64,000 nt of DNA from Bremerella sp. P1. Its GTDB lineage: Bacteria > Planctomycetota > Planctomycetia > Pirellulales > Pirellulaceae. Below are positions 43,921 through 52,606 of this stretch, in pieces; within the stretch, counting starts at the first letter, position 1, and every line of letters begins with the position of its first letter. The stretch spans positions 4,117,814 to 4,181,813 of the forward strand of contig NZ_CP118164.1 in the NCBI RefSeq assembly GCF_028748185.1. Reading direction: 5' to 3'. The position numbers were made by a program, and so were the translations under genes. The notes under the pieces were generated by a model, which worked only from the letters and a program-made list of their open reading frames with translations, was not told the origin of the DNA and ran no database searches.

Positions 43921-44433
43921 TTAAGCCAACCGAGATCGATCTTCGCGGTGTTCAAACTCCGCGGAGATCACCGGTTCGGCATCCAGATCGGCAGCTTCCA
44001 TCAGTTCGACCACTTGCTCCAGCGAGGCGACCAACCCGCGGAGTTCGTTCTCCTGAAGTGATGTCAGGCGTTTGACGAACTGCTCCTGCAGGGGAGTCGG
44101 AATGCCGGCCAGCTTTTGCTTACCGGTTTCGGTCAAGTGAATCAGAACACGCCGCCGGTCGGGGCTATTGCGAACCCGCTCGATGAATTGTCCGCGTTCC
44201 ATGCGTTCCAAGATGCGGGAAACGGTCGGCGCGGCGAGACCAACTCGGTTGGAAACTTGGGCCGCGGTCACTTCTTCGCTTTCCTCGGCCAGGTCACGAA
44301 TGGCCCGCAGGCAGAGCAGTTGCGGAAGCGTCAATCCCGAGTTTCTGGCCAGCGAACGAGAATACTGGGAAGTCTTCAGAATGACCCGACGAATGGCCCG
44401 CAACATCCGTTCAACTAGGTCAGGTTCTTCCAT
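43921..44433 (-). CDS. MarR-family regulator (EctR candidate)
   Basis: A 170-residue winged-helix regulator. The DNA-binding part is VTAAQVSNRVGLAAPTVSR followed by the wing RNSPDRRRVLIHLTETGK. The N-terminal helix VERMLRAIRRVILKTSQYSR and C-terminal ELMEAADLDAEPVI recall the MarR proteins encoded with ectoine genes (EctR), which repress ect transcription. It is convergent with ectC, 47 bases apart, rather than upstream of ectA as in methylotrophs. Alternatively it could control the efflux genes to its other side, which have their own TetR. Confidence 0.85.
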   Translation of the reverse strand: MEEPDLVERMLRAIRRVILKTSQYSRSLARNSGLTLPQLLCLRAIRDLAEESEEVTAAQVSNRVGLAAPTVSRILERMERGQFIERVRNSPDRRRVLIHLTETGKQKLAGIPTPLQEQFVKRLTSLQENELRGLVASLEQVVELMEAADLDAEPVISAEFEHREDRSRLA

Positions 44434-44733
44434 CGGCCAGAAGTTTTCGCGGGTGATTATCTATGGCAAAACACGTTTTGCTTCAATCTATCTCGCAGCA
44501 GGAAATGTGTCGATACCGCGATAAGGTGTTTCGGTTTATTGGTCCTGTGAGCTCGTTTGTCGAACTAAAAGTAACGAACTCACACGCAGTTGCTCAGCAG
44601 TTGCTGAACACTTGTCGGGCACGATTGTCGATCAACTCCTTGCTTCGAGCTGGCCATTCTGCGTCCCTTGACTCTACTAGACGACTGGTCTAATATTTGC
44701 CAATCACCCCAATGGAACACAGGTAACCGGTAC
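44434..44733. other. Intergenic region between the MarR- and TetR-type genes
   Basis: 300 bases with an AT-rich composition, a CAGTTGCT direct repeat near 44588-44605 and the TetR-type operator candidate at its end. No further gene is seen. Confidence 0.55.
44678..44692. promoter_or_regulatory. TetR operator candidate 1
   Basis: TAGACGACTGGTCTA has matching 5-base arms TAGAC/GTCTA. It lies 41 bases upstream of the regulator's start, and 14 of its bases recur before the efflux adaptor gene. Confidence 0.78.
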
Positions 44734-45321
44734 GTGGGCAGCGAAACAAAAAGCGAAATCATCGAGGCAGGCCGCAAGGCGATGATTGCCAAAAGCTACA
44801 ACGGGGTCGGTTTGAACGAGATTCTGACCGACGCCGGGGTGCCTAAGGGGTCGTTCTACCACTTCTTCAAGTCGAAGGAAGAGCTGGGCGTGGCGGTGAT
44901 CGAGGCTTCGGTGGTCGAGAACACTGAGAAACTTCGCCAAGCCTTAACCGATCCGAAGTTAAGCCCGCTAAATAGGTTGGAGCAATACTTCATTTGGGCT
45001 CGCGACGATATCAATTCGCGGGAATTGCGGCAGGAATGCCTGATTTGTAAGCTAGCTTTAGAATTATCCTCTTTGAGCGAACCTTTACGCCTCGCCGTGC
45101 GTCAGGGGTGGGACGAGTGGCGCGTCATTATGACCGATTGTCTTCGCGAAGCCCAGGAAGCTGGTGAGATTGACTCGGCCCACGATCCCGAAGCTTTGGC
45201 AGAGTTCATGGTTTACTCGTTCGAGGGAGCAATGATTCGCGTTCAAGTCGACAATCACATTCGACCGGTGAACCAGTTCCTGCATTTTGTCTTTCAGGTA
45301 TTACTGAAGCAGGCAGGCTGA
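44734..45321 (+). CDS. TetR/AcrR-family regulator
   Basis: A 195-residue regulator. The N-terminal helix-turn-helix is GVGLNEILTDAGVPKGSFYHFFKSKEELG. The C-terminal half (ECLICKLALELSSLSEPLR, a TetR_C-like helical region with two cysteines) may sense a ligand or thiol. The GTG at 44734 with AGGT upstream is used; the frame extends to a TTG at 44668, but that would put the operator inside the coding region. It heads the efflux genes and probably represses itself and them through the paired operators. Confidence 0.93.
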   Translation: MGSETKSEIIEAGRKAMIAKSYNGVGLNEILTDAGVPKGSFYHFFKSKEELGVAVIEASVVENTEKLRQALTDPKLSPLNRLEQYFIWARDDINSRELRQECLICKLALELSSLSEPLRLAVRQGWDEWRVIMTDCLREAQEAGEIDSAHDPEALAEFMVYSFEGAMIRVQVDNHIRPVNQFLHFVFQVLLKQAG

Positions 45322-45349
45322 ACCCTGATGTATTTACTAGGGATTGTTC

Positions 45350-45364
45350 AAGACGACTGGTCTA
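45350..45364. promoter_or_regulatory. TetR operator candidate 2
   Basis: AAGACGACTGGTCTA, sharing 14 bases (AGACGACTGGTCTA) with the site before the TetR gene, followed by a similar TATTT. It lies 33 bases upstream of the adaptor start, so the pump has its own controlled promoter. Confidence 0.8.
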
Positions 45365-45396
45365 CTATTTAGGCAACAGTGGAGATGGAGAAGGGT

Positions 45397-46551
45397 ATGC
45401 GTTTCATCCTGATGACGCTCGTCGGACTGACGATGGTGGTATCTCCCGCGTTGGCACAAATGCCGCCGACGGCGGTTCGTGCGGTGCCTGCGACCATGCA
45501 GACCGTCGAGCCCCACCATCGCTTCACGGGAAGTTTGAAAGCGGTTGCCCGTGGTGACGTGGCTGCCCTGGAAGACGGTCGCGTGCTCGAGGTAACGGTC
45601 CGCGAAGGAGCGACCGTCAAGAAGGACGACGTCATCGCACGCATCGATGCTCGGCGACTTGAAGCCCAGAAAGGGGAACTCGAAGCCGCGTTCGGAACCG
45701 CAGAAGCGTTGATCGCTCAGCGAGAAGCGGAACTTCGCCAGGCCAACCTCGACATGGACCGCTCGGCAACGCTGATTCGCAACAACGCGATTTCGAAGCA
45801 GCAGCACGAGCGAAGCGAAACCGAACTGACCATTGCCCAGGCCAAGCTGGCCACCGATCGCCGTCGTCTCGATGAGATTCGCCGCCAGTTGGATCTGATT
45901 CAAGTGCGACTGGACGATACCGAAGTTCGTGCTCCGTACGATGGCCAGGTCATTATGCGTCACACCGAACCGGGCGAATGGATTAAAGCGGGCGAACCGT
46001 TTGTCACGCTTGTTTCTACTGGCAAGGTCGAAGCCTGGCTGGAAATTCCCGAACGTTACGCAGGCATCGTCTCGCAATATGCACAACAAGTGGCCGTGCA
46101 CATCGTGGGGACCGATCGCAAGTTCGTTTCCGCATCGGCTAAACGCGTGCACGAAGTTCATCCGCGCACTCGCACGTTTCAGTATGTGCTGACGCTGGAT
46201 GCCAAGGACGCGATCCTGGCTCCTGGTATGTCGGTCGAAGCCTGGCTGCCAACCGGGCCTGCTAAATCATCGTTGACGGTGCCTAAGGATGCCATCATTC
46301 GTTCCGCGGGAATGGCATATGTCTTCAAGGCGGTTGAAAACGAAGGACAGACCATCGCCGCCCGGACTTCGGTGAGTGTGAAATTCGAAACCGGCAGCCT
46401 GGCGGTCGTCGAGTCGCCTCAGCTTACCGAGGGAGACATGGTAGTGGTCGAAGGGAACGAGCGGCTATTCCCCGGCACGCCAATCGCGGTTTCTAAGCAG
46501 CCGCCTATGAACTCGACCACAGCCGTGAACCTGTCGAGCCAGTCTCGCTAA
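45397..46551 (+). CDS. RND efflux periplasmic adaptor (membrane fusion protein)
   Basis: A 384-residue adaptor linking an RND pump to an outer-membrane channel. The first 20 residues are a signal peptide (VVSPALAQ). The biotinyl-lipoyl halves are seen in DGRVLEVTVREGATVKKDDVIARID and VRAPYDGQVIMRHTEPGEWIKAG, separated by a coiled hairpin. Membrane-proximal strands follow. The ATG at 45397 is chosen over an upstream GTG. It lies 46 bases before the pump gene. No outer-membrane factor gene is present in the window, so a shared TolC-like protein must be encoded elsewhere. Confidence 0.93.
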   Translation: MRFILMTLVGLTMVVSPALAQMPPTAVRAVPATMQTVEPHHRFTGSLKAVARGDVAALEDGRVLEVTVREGATVKKDDVIARIDARRLEAQKGELEAAFGTAEALIAQREAELRQANLDMDRSATLIRNNAISKQQHERSETELTIAQAKLATDRRRLDEIRRQLDLIQVRLDDTEVRAPYDGQVIMRHTEPGEWIKAGEPFVTLVSTGKVEAWLEIPERYAGIVSQYAQQVAVHIVGTDRKFVSASAKRVHEVHPRTRTFQYVLTLDAKDAILAPGMSVEAWLPTGPAKSSLTVPKDAIIRSAGMAYVFKAVENEGQTIAARTSVSVKFETGSLAVVESPQLTEGDMVVVEGNERLFPGTPIAVSKQPPMNSTTAVNLSSQSR

Positions 46552-46597
46552 ATCACGGCTGCCTGACCCACTCAAGTAGATACTCCAAGGACATCGT

Positions 46598-49500
46598 ATG
46601 AACTTCATCCAGCTTGCGGTCAGGCAGCCCATCACGGTCGCGGTGGGGGTGATCCTCAGCATCATGGCCGGTGTGCTCGCATTTACGCGTATGCCCATTC
46701 GCATGACGCCGGAGGTGGAGTCGGTCGTTGTCTCGGTGATGACCTACTGGGAGAACGCTTCGGCTCAAGAGATTGAGTCGGACGTTGTCGAAGAGCAAGA
46801 GCAACGGCTCGGCGATCTCTCTGGGCTCGTTTCGATGACTAGCATCAGCCAGCCAGGCTCGGGGCAGATTCGTCTTGAGTTCATGACCGGCACCAACATC
46901 GACGAGGCGATGGCGGAAGTCGATCAGAAGCTGTCGGAAGTCTCCGGCTATCCTGCCGAAGTCGATCAACCGCAGGTCGAAGACTTCGATCCCGAGTCGG
47001 TCGACTACATCGCTTGGATCGGGCTGGCATCGACCGATCCGAACTTCGACGCGACGACGCTGTACGACTTCATGGAGCGTCGGTTACGTCCGCGATTCGA
47101 GCGGATCCCTGGCGTGTCACAGGTGGGCATTCGAGGTGCCCGCGAGAAGGAAGTGCAGATACGGGTCGATCCAGTGGCGTTAGCCCAGCGTGGGATCACC
47201 TACCAGGAGCTGGTCAACGCCCTACAGTACAATAACGGCAATTTCTCTGGCGGCAAACTGCCGGAAGGCAAGAGCGATATTCGCGTACGAAGCGTTGGAC
47301 GCTTCCGCGATGCCCAGTGGGTCGAGAGCCTCGTGATTCGTCGTGAGCAAACTGGCCCCATCTACCTGCGCGATGTCGCAACGGTTCAGGAAGCCCACAA
47401 GGAGATGACCGAATGGGTTCGGGCCCGCGGTCAGACGATGCCGTTCTTCAGCTTCATGCTCGAAAGTGGCGGGAACCTTCTGGAAACGATGGACGGAATC
47501 AAGCAGGAGCTGGAAGAACTGAATAAACCGGGAGGTGTGCTTGAGCAGGAAGCCAAGCGGCTGGGAGTCAACGGCACGCTGGAGTTGGTGCAGACCTATG
47601 ATGCAACGACTTACGTAGTCGACGCGATCGCCCTGGTCGAAAGCAACATCTTGATGGGTAGCTTGCTCGCTGTTCTGACGCTGCTTCTATTCCTGCGATC
47701 GCTTCGCACGATTGGGATCATCGCCATCGCGATTCCCGTTTCGACCGTCGTGGCCGTTGTGGTGATGGTGGCACTGGGACGTTCGATGAATATCATCTCG
47801 CTGGCCGGGATGGCGTTTGCCGTGGGGATGGTGGTCGATAATGCGATCGTGGTGATCGAGAACATCTTCCGCCATATCGAGATGGGCAAGTCGGCTACCA
47901 AGGCTGCTGTCGACGGAACCCAAGAAGTATCTGGGGCGGTGCTGGCCTCGACGTTGACGACGCTGGTCGTCTTCTTTCCGATTCTGATTATCGAAGAACA
48001 AGCCGGGCAGCTCTTCCGAGATATCGCGCTGGCGATCATGGCCGCGGTGGGAGTGAGCTTCATTGTCTCAACGACCGTGATTCCATCAGCTGCCGGGCAG
48101 TGGCTCAAAGCGAAGTCGATTCAGCAGCATGCTCACGAGTCGGCTGTGATGAAGAACCCAACCGCCAAGCCGAAGACCTTTGGGGCCCGGCTGTGGGGCT
48201 TCCTGACTGCGATCACCAACGTGCCGGCGATGGTGGGCAATACGGTCTACGTTTTGATCGGCAATTGGACCTCGCGTCTGCTGGTGGTCGGCGGGTTTGG
48301 TATCGCGACGATCATCGGTATTTGGCTATTGGTGCCGCCGCTCGACTATCTACCGACCGGCAATCGAAACATTGTGCTGGGAATGTTGCTTCCGCCGCCG
48401 GGTTACAACGTCGATCAACTGTCGGAAATCGGTGCCCGGATGGAAGCCAAGATCAAACCGGCTTGGGAAGCGGCAGGGGACAAGTTCGGAGCCGAAGCCG
48501 TCCTTCGCGGCCACGAGTGGGACGGCGAGGACAAACGCGAGCCGGTGCCGATGATGGGCTCGGACGAGATGGTGATGCCACCTCCATTGGATCATTACTT
48601 CCTGGTTGCCTGGGATGGTCGCGTGTTTCAAGTCGCCATCTCGCAAGACAAGGAAAAGGTTGTCGACACGCTTCCGCTCTTCACGTCCGCCGCTGGCGGC
48701 GATCAGGCACCTGGGGTGATCAACTTCGCATTCCAGATGCCGCTGTTTCGTACGGGTGGAACGACGGGGTCAGCGATCAAGATCGACCTGGTTGGCGACG
48801 ACCTGGATCGCGTCAGCGGTGCTGCTGGGGCGCTCTTGGGTTCGCTGATGGAAAAGTATGGCCCTTACAGCGTGACGCCCGAGCCTGTGAACTTCTCGCT
48901 GCCGACGCCTGAGATTCGAATCACCCCGAATGATGAGCGTCTGCAAGATGTGAATATGACGCGACGTGATATTGGTCTGGCCGTGGCGGCAAGTGGGGAT
49001 GGGATCTTGCTGCCACGGTCGTTTGATGTGGGGGGCGAATTGAAGGATTTGAAGATCATCAATATCGAGGCCCTGCAAAGCGATCCGACCAACGCGATGT
49101 TCAATTCGCCGATCGCCACGCCGAGTGGATCGGTCGTTGATCTGGAGAGCCTGGCGACACCAGAACGCGTGGAAGCCGCCGACCAGATCAAGCACGTCGA
49201 TCGTCGTCGCGCGGTGACGCTGCAGTTCACGCCACCTCCAGGGGTGCCACTGCAAGCGGCGATCAACGAAGTCCAAACGACCGTCGCCGGTCTGCGGGAA
49301 GCCGGAGCCATCACCCCAGATGTCGATATGCAATTGGCCGGTTCGGCCGGGCAGCTGGCGCAGATCCGGGAAGCGCTGATGGGGGACGGATCCGTTCGGG
49401 GTACGTTGTTCAGCTCGCTCTTTCTGGCCTTGGCGATTGTTTACCTGTTAATGGCCGTGCTGTTTCAAAGTTGGACCTATCCGCTGGTGATCATGGTGAG

Positions 49501-49975
49501 CGTGCCGCTGGCCCTGCTCGGAGGCTTCGCAGGACTGGCACTGGTGCACCAGTGGAGCGTGGCCGATCGCTACATGCCGATCCAGAACATGGACGTGCTT
49601 ACGATTTTGGGTTTTGTGATCCTGGCTGGCGTGGTGGTGAACAACGCCATCCTCATCGTTTACCAGACGATCAACTTTCTACAAGGACGAAGCGAAGAAG
49701 GGGACGATGTGAGCGATCTGTCCCCGCGTGAGGCGATCGCCAAGAGCGTGGAAAGCCGCGTGCGCCCCATTCTGATGAGCACGCTGACATCGGTCGGCGG
49801 TATGTTGCCGCTGGTGCTGATGCCTGGTTCGGGAAGCGAATTGTATCGCGGCCTGGGAGCCGTGGTGGTGGGCGGCCTGATCGTATCGACCGTGTTCACC
49901 ATGTTCCTGGTGCCGGTGCTTTTAAGTGTGCTGTTCGATATCTGGAAGCCGCAGCAAGTCGAAATGGACGTGTAG
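46598..49975 (+). CDS. RND-family efflux transporter
   Basis: A 1125-residue proton-driven pump of the HAE/AcrB class, longer than the usual 1030-1050. It begins NFIQLAVRQPITVAVGVIL (TM1). Transmembrane block 2-6 starts near residue 350 with NILMGSLLAVLTLLLFLRS and includes GMAFAVGMVVDNAIVVIENI with the proton-relay aspartate pair. A second set follows after the second docking loop (TLFSSLFLALAIVYLLMAVL). AAGGA precedes the ATG. Substrate cannot be predicted; metals are less likely because the CzcA-type motif is absent. Confidence 0.94.
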   Translation: MNFIQLAVRQPITVAVGVILSIMAGVLAFTRMPIRMTPEVESVVVSVMTYWENASAQEIESDVVEEQEQRLGDLSGLVSMTSISQPGSGQIRLEFMTGTNIDEAMAEVDQKLSEVSGYPAEVDQPQVEDFDPESVDYIAWIGLASTDPNFDATTLYDFMERRLRPRFERIPGVSQVGIRGAREKEVQIRVDPVALAQRGITYQELVNALQYNNGNFSGGKLPEGKSDIRVRSVGRFRDAQWVESLVIRREQTGPIYLRDVATVQEAHKEMTEWVRARGQTMPFFSFMLESGGNLLETMDGIKQELEELNKPGGVLEQEAKRLGVNGTLELVQTYDATTYVVDAIALVESNILMGSLLAVLTLLLFLRSLRTIGIIAIAIPVSTVVAVVVMVALGRSMNIISLAGMAFAVGMVVDNAIVVIENIFRHIEMGKSATKAAVDGTQEVSGAVLASTLTTLVVFFPILIIEEQAGQLFRDIALAIMAAVGVSFIVSTTVIPSAAGQWLKAKSIQQHAHESAVMKNPTAKPKTFGARLWGFLTAITNVPAMVGNTVYVLIGNWTSRLLVVGGFGIATIIGIWLLVPPLDYLPTGNRNIVLGMLLPPPGYNVDQLSEIGARMEAKIKPAWEAAGDKFGAEAVLRGHEWDGEDKREPVPMMGSDEMVMPPPLDHYFLVAWDGRVFQVAISQDKEKVVDTLPLFTSAAGGDQAPGVINFAFQMPLFRTGGTTGSAIKIDLVGDDLDRVSGAAGALLGSLMEKYGPYSVTPEPVNFSLPTPEIRITPNDERLQDVNMTRRDIGLAVAASGDGILLPRSFDVGGELKDLKIINIEALQSDPTNAMFNSPIATPSGSVVDLESLATPERVEAADQIKHVDRRRAVTLQFTPPPGVPLQAAINEVQTTVAGLREAGAITPDVDMQLAGSAGQLAQIREALMGDGSVRGTLFSSLFLALAIVYLLMAVLFQSWTYPLVIMVSVPLALLGGFAGLALVHQWSVADRYMPIQNMDVLTILGFVILAGVVVNNAILIVYQTINFLQGRSEEGDDVSDLSPREAIAKSVESRVRPILMSTLTSVGGMLPLVLMPGSGSELYRGLGAVVVGGLIVSTVFTMFLVPVLLSVLFDIWKPQQVEMDV

Positions 49976-49987
49976 CACTTTCGGAAT

Positions 49988-50626
49988 TCACGCCACGTGT
50001 ACCGCCAGAAGCAGTATCCAGCACATCGCCGCACCGAAGAGGGTGCCAGCGACAAGTCCAAGCGACAACGCGACAAATGTTCCGAATATGGCCGTTCCGA
50101 AAAAAGCTCCCATGATCGTCATCGCGATCATCACGTAGGCCAGGGCTCTGGCCAGGGTGCGATGATCTTCACGCGGTGCCGTCGACTCGGCTGCGGAGCC
50201 AATCGTCCAGCGATAAATAAAGCCTGAGCATATCCCAGAGATTGGCACCAGGATAATCCCTTGATCGATGGGCGTTCCTCGCACCATCGCAACACCGCCG
50301 CAAACACATGCCAGGCCCATGCTCCAGTAAAGCGGGTTGACCTTCTCGACGACCGATGGAGGTGCCGTAAGATCGACGTTGTGGTCGACCGAAACGGGAT
50401 GGGTCAGGTCGACATCTTTGTCGATGGCCACCTCTTCTTCATCTTGTCGGGTCCGGACAACCAGGTTGTTGGCCTGACGATTGGTCACGACAACCTCTTG
50501 CCCGTCGTCGATCCATTCCATCTCACTTCGGGCATTGTGCACCTGCCCATAGATCTCGATTTGACCAGCCGGGCGAAGGGGTCCAACGGTCTTTCCGATG
50601 GTGCCTGGGTGAATAGTTTGATCCAT
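49988..50626 (-). CDS. NfeD-like domain membrane protein
   Basis: A 212-residue protein with an N-terminal OB-fold-like segment (GKTVGPLRPAGQIEIYGQ, then GQEVVVTNRQANNLVVR) that resembles the C-terminal domain of NfeD proteins, followed by four transmembrane helices. In canonical NfeD the membrane part comes first, so the order is reversed. NfeD proteins pair with SPFH/flotillin proteins or proteases; none is adjacent. It is convergent with the RND pump, 12 bases apart. Function unknown. Confidence 0.7.
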   Translation of the reverse strand: MDQTIHPGTIGKTVGPLRPAGQIEIYGQVHNARSEMEWIDDGQEVVVTNRQANNLVVRTRQDEEEVAIDKDVDLTHPVSVDHNVDLTAPPSVVEKVNPLYWSMGLACVCGGVAMVRGTPIDQGIILVPISGICSGFIYRWTIGSAAESTAPREDHRTLARALAYVMIAMTIMGAFFGTAIFGTFVALSLGLVAGTLFGAAMCWILLLAVHVA

Positions 50627-50689
50627 AGCAGGGTCTTGACCGGTTGATCGCTATGCGTAGGGACGATGCGTGTGCCACAAAATGGCGAG

Positions 50690-50887
50690 CTAGTCGTAGT
50701 CTTGCTCGGGTTCAGCCCAGGCCGTTGCTTCACCATTCGGGTCGAGCTGGATATGAATCACGTGCGGTCGACAACACACAGGGCAGTCTTCAACGAACTG
50801 TTGCTCGCTCCCTTGAGACGGATCGAGTGGGATGACGATGTCTTCGCCACACGCGTTGCAGATGTAAGTGATTTCCGTTTGCATCAT
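50690..50887 (-). CDS. CPXCG-type cysteine-rich small protein
   Basis: A 65-residue zinc-ribbon-like protein with YICNACGEDI near the start and DCPVCCRPHVI later, matching the small CPXCG cysteine-rich family. The first in-frame ATG overlaps the ribosome binding site AAAGGAG, so the ATG at 50887, six bases downstream, is preferred. It is probably a metal-binding protein of unknown role. Confidence 0.85.
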   Translation of the reverse strand: MMQTEITYICNACGEDIVIPLDPSQGSEQQFVEDCPVCCRPHVIHIQLDPNGEATAWAEPEQDYD

Positions 50888-50917
50888 GGCCATCTCCTTT
50901 AAGTTACAGGCCTCGTA

Positions 50918-52396
50918 TTAACTTCCGCATCCTCCACAGCCACCCCCGCCGCAACCACTGCCACATCCTCCTCCGCCGCCGCATCCGGAATCTCCTCCAC
51001 AGCCACCGCCGAAGCCACCCCAACTGGAACCTTGGGCGGCACGAAATTCATCGGCAAGTGGATAGAGGTCTCCGGATGCGAACGCAGTGATGCCAAATAG
51101 TCCAGCGGCCAGGAAGTAGTCGTCGGCCGTGGTAATCTTCGAGCCTGGGGCCATCGGGTTGAGATGCGCGTTTTCATGTTGCCAATCCGACAGGATGGCG
51201 TTGCCGCGCGAAGTACGCCCGCGACGAACGGCCAGCCAGATACAACTGATCAGCGCCGGAATGACCATCAACGCGAGGAATAGGACTGGTTTGTCACGAG
51301 TGGTACCGATCACGAGCTTGGTGACCCCAAGGCCAAAGATACCCAGCATGATGAGCGAAGGCACCCACCGCCGCGCGATCGGTTCGTAAGGGTTTGGCTC
51401 GAAGAGCCCCATTTCCGTGAGCCTGGCCCCTGCTTCCTTGGCGATGGGAATCGAGTTGGCAATAACTGTTTGGATTCCATCCTTGCCGGAGCGTTTTACC
51501 TCGTTGTAGATATGACGTTCCAAGGTCGACGCACCCGAGGATGGCGGATTGAGGGCCAGCAATTGCTTGACGACGCGTCCGCCTGAGTATCCCCCTTCGA
51601 CCAGTTCGAGTTTGCCGTCTTGAATCAGCTTGGCAATCGTGGCGATCACGAGTCCCTTCGGGCCTTGGGCCAGGTATGCCGCAAGCGTAGGGTCGTCGAC
51701 TTTCGCGGGGATCGGTGGTTCTGGGATGGGGATCAGAAAGCGAATAGCGAGCGCGATCACCAGGAAGATGACCCCGGTAATGGCGTAGAACTTCAGGAAT
51801 GTGGGGCCATCGAAATCCAAGGGTGAGACAGCCGCCACCGGATCGGCCTGACATCCGCCCAGGCTCAACATGGGTAGCAACACCAATAGAATCAGCGCCA
51901 ACCACTTCAACGGATTGCGAGGAATGATGAAGTACTCGCTGAGATTGACCCAGCGGCTGTCGACGACCGACTCCATTTGCTCGCCGACTGTCGGCCAGAT
52001 GTCCTTCGGTGGCTTTTCGCCGAAGTAGTTTTCGTAGCTTGCCAGGGTCTTCGCGTACCAGTCGTCGAACTTCTCGGTCTCTTCCCTGCGTCCCAGTGTG
52101 GGGCAATGGTGCAGAGGGCGAGGTAAGACTTCGCCGCAGAGTTGTTCCCAGTACGACTTCGTATAGGTCAGATGCAGATGCCAGGCCTGGTCGACGGCTT
52201 CCGATGGTGAAACCGCGTGGCCTGCGACCATCGAGAGGAAGAGGAATCGACGATATTCGTCGATCACACGTTGAGCGAAACCCAGTCGCCAGCCGTTTTC
52301 CCGCGCCAGTCTGGCGGCAAAGGTCAGCGTTGCTCCCGGTTGATCAAACGAGAACGCCTCGATCTTGTTCCACAATGCCTTCGCTTCCGCGTCCAT
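50918..52396 (-). CDS. TIGR04222-like membrane protein with Gly/Cys-rich tail
   Basis: A 492-residue protein. The N-terminal half is soluble and holds AVDQAWHLHLTYTKSYWEQL and HHCPTLGRREETEKFDDWY, a pattern I know from glycine-rich-domain (GRDP-like) proteins. The middle contains membrane segments and LDFDGPTFLKFYAITGV, typical of TIGR04222. The last 40 residues are a Gly/Cys array (GCGGGGGCGSGCGGGGCGG). The ATG at 52396 with AGGAACAGG upstream is chosen; in-frame residues from 52552 look spurious. Function unknown; the tail may bind metal. Confidence 0.78.
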   Translation of the reverse strand: MDAEAKALWNKIEAFSFDQPGATLTFAARLARENGWRLGFAQRVIDEYRRFLFLSMVAGHAVSPSEAVDQAWHLHLTYTKSYWEQLCGEVLPRPLHHCPTLGRREETEKFDDWYAKTLASYENYFGEKPPKDIWPTVGEQMESVVDSRWVNLSEYFIIPRNPLKWLALILLVLLPMLSLGGCQADPVAAVSPLDFDGPTFLKFYAITGVIFLVIALAIRFLIPIPEPPIPAKVDDPTLAAYLAQGPKGLVIATIAKLIQDGKLELVEGGYSGGRVVKQLLALNPPSSGASTLERHIYNEVKRSGKDGIQTVIANSIPIAKEAGARLTEMGLFEPNPYEPIARRWVPSLIMLGIFGLGVTKLVIGTTRDKPVLFLALMVIPALISCIWLAVRRGRTSRGNAILSDWQHENAHLNPMAPGSKITTADDYFLAAGLFGITAFASGDLYPLADEFRAAQGSSWGGFGGGCGGDSGCGGGGGCGSGCGGGGCGGCGS

Positions 52397-52606
52397 GGCA
52401 CCTGTTCCTGCGTAGTGCATGATGAGTTCGGCCACCGCGGAATTCCGTGGGCGAAATTTGCGGTCCGGCCTGCCTGACTTTATTCTAGAGAATGTCCTAC
52501 CTGATTTGCGACAAGGAAAGATCGACCATCCGCAGATTGTCAGATCGTTCAAATTTCCCTGCGCAAACTATTGACTTCTCCTCCCTTTTGGCTCCGGAAA
52601 TCCCTC

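Noticed and set aside
44668-44733. Upstream N-terminal extension of the TetR regulator from TTG 44668
   Set aside because: It contains the palindromic operator that recurs before the efflux genes, so this DNA is promoter rather than coding.
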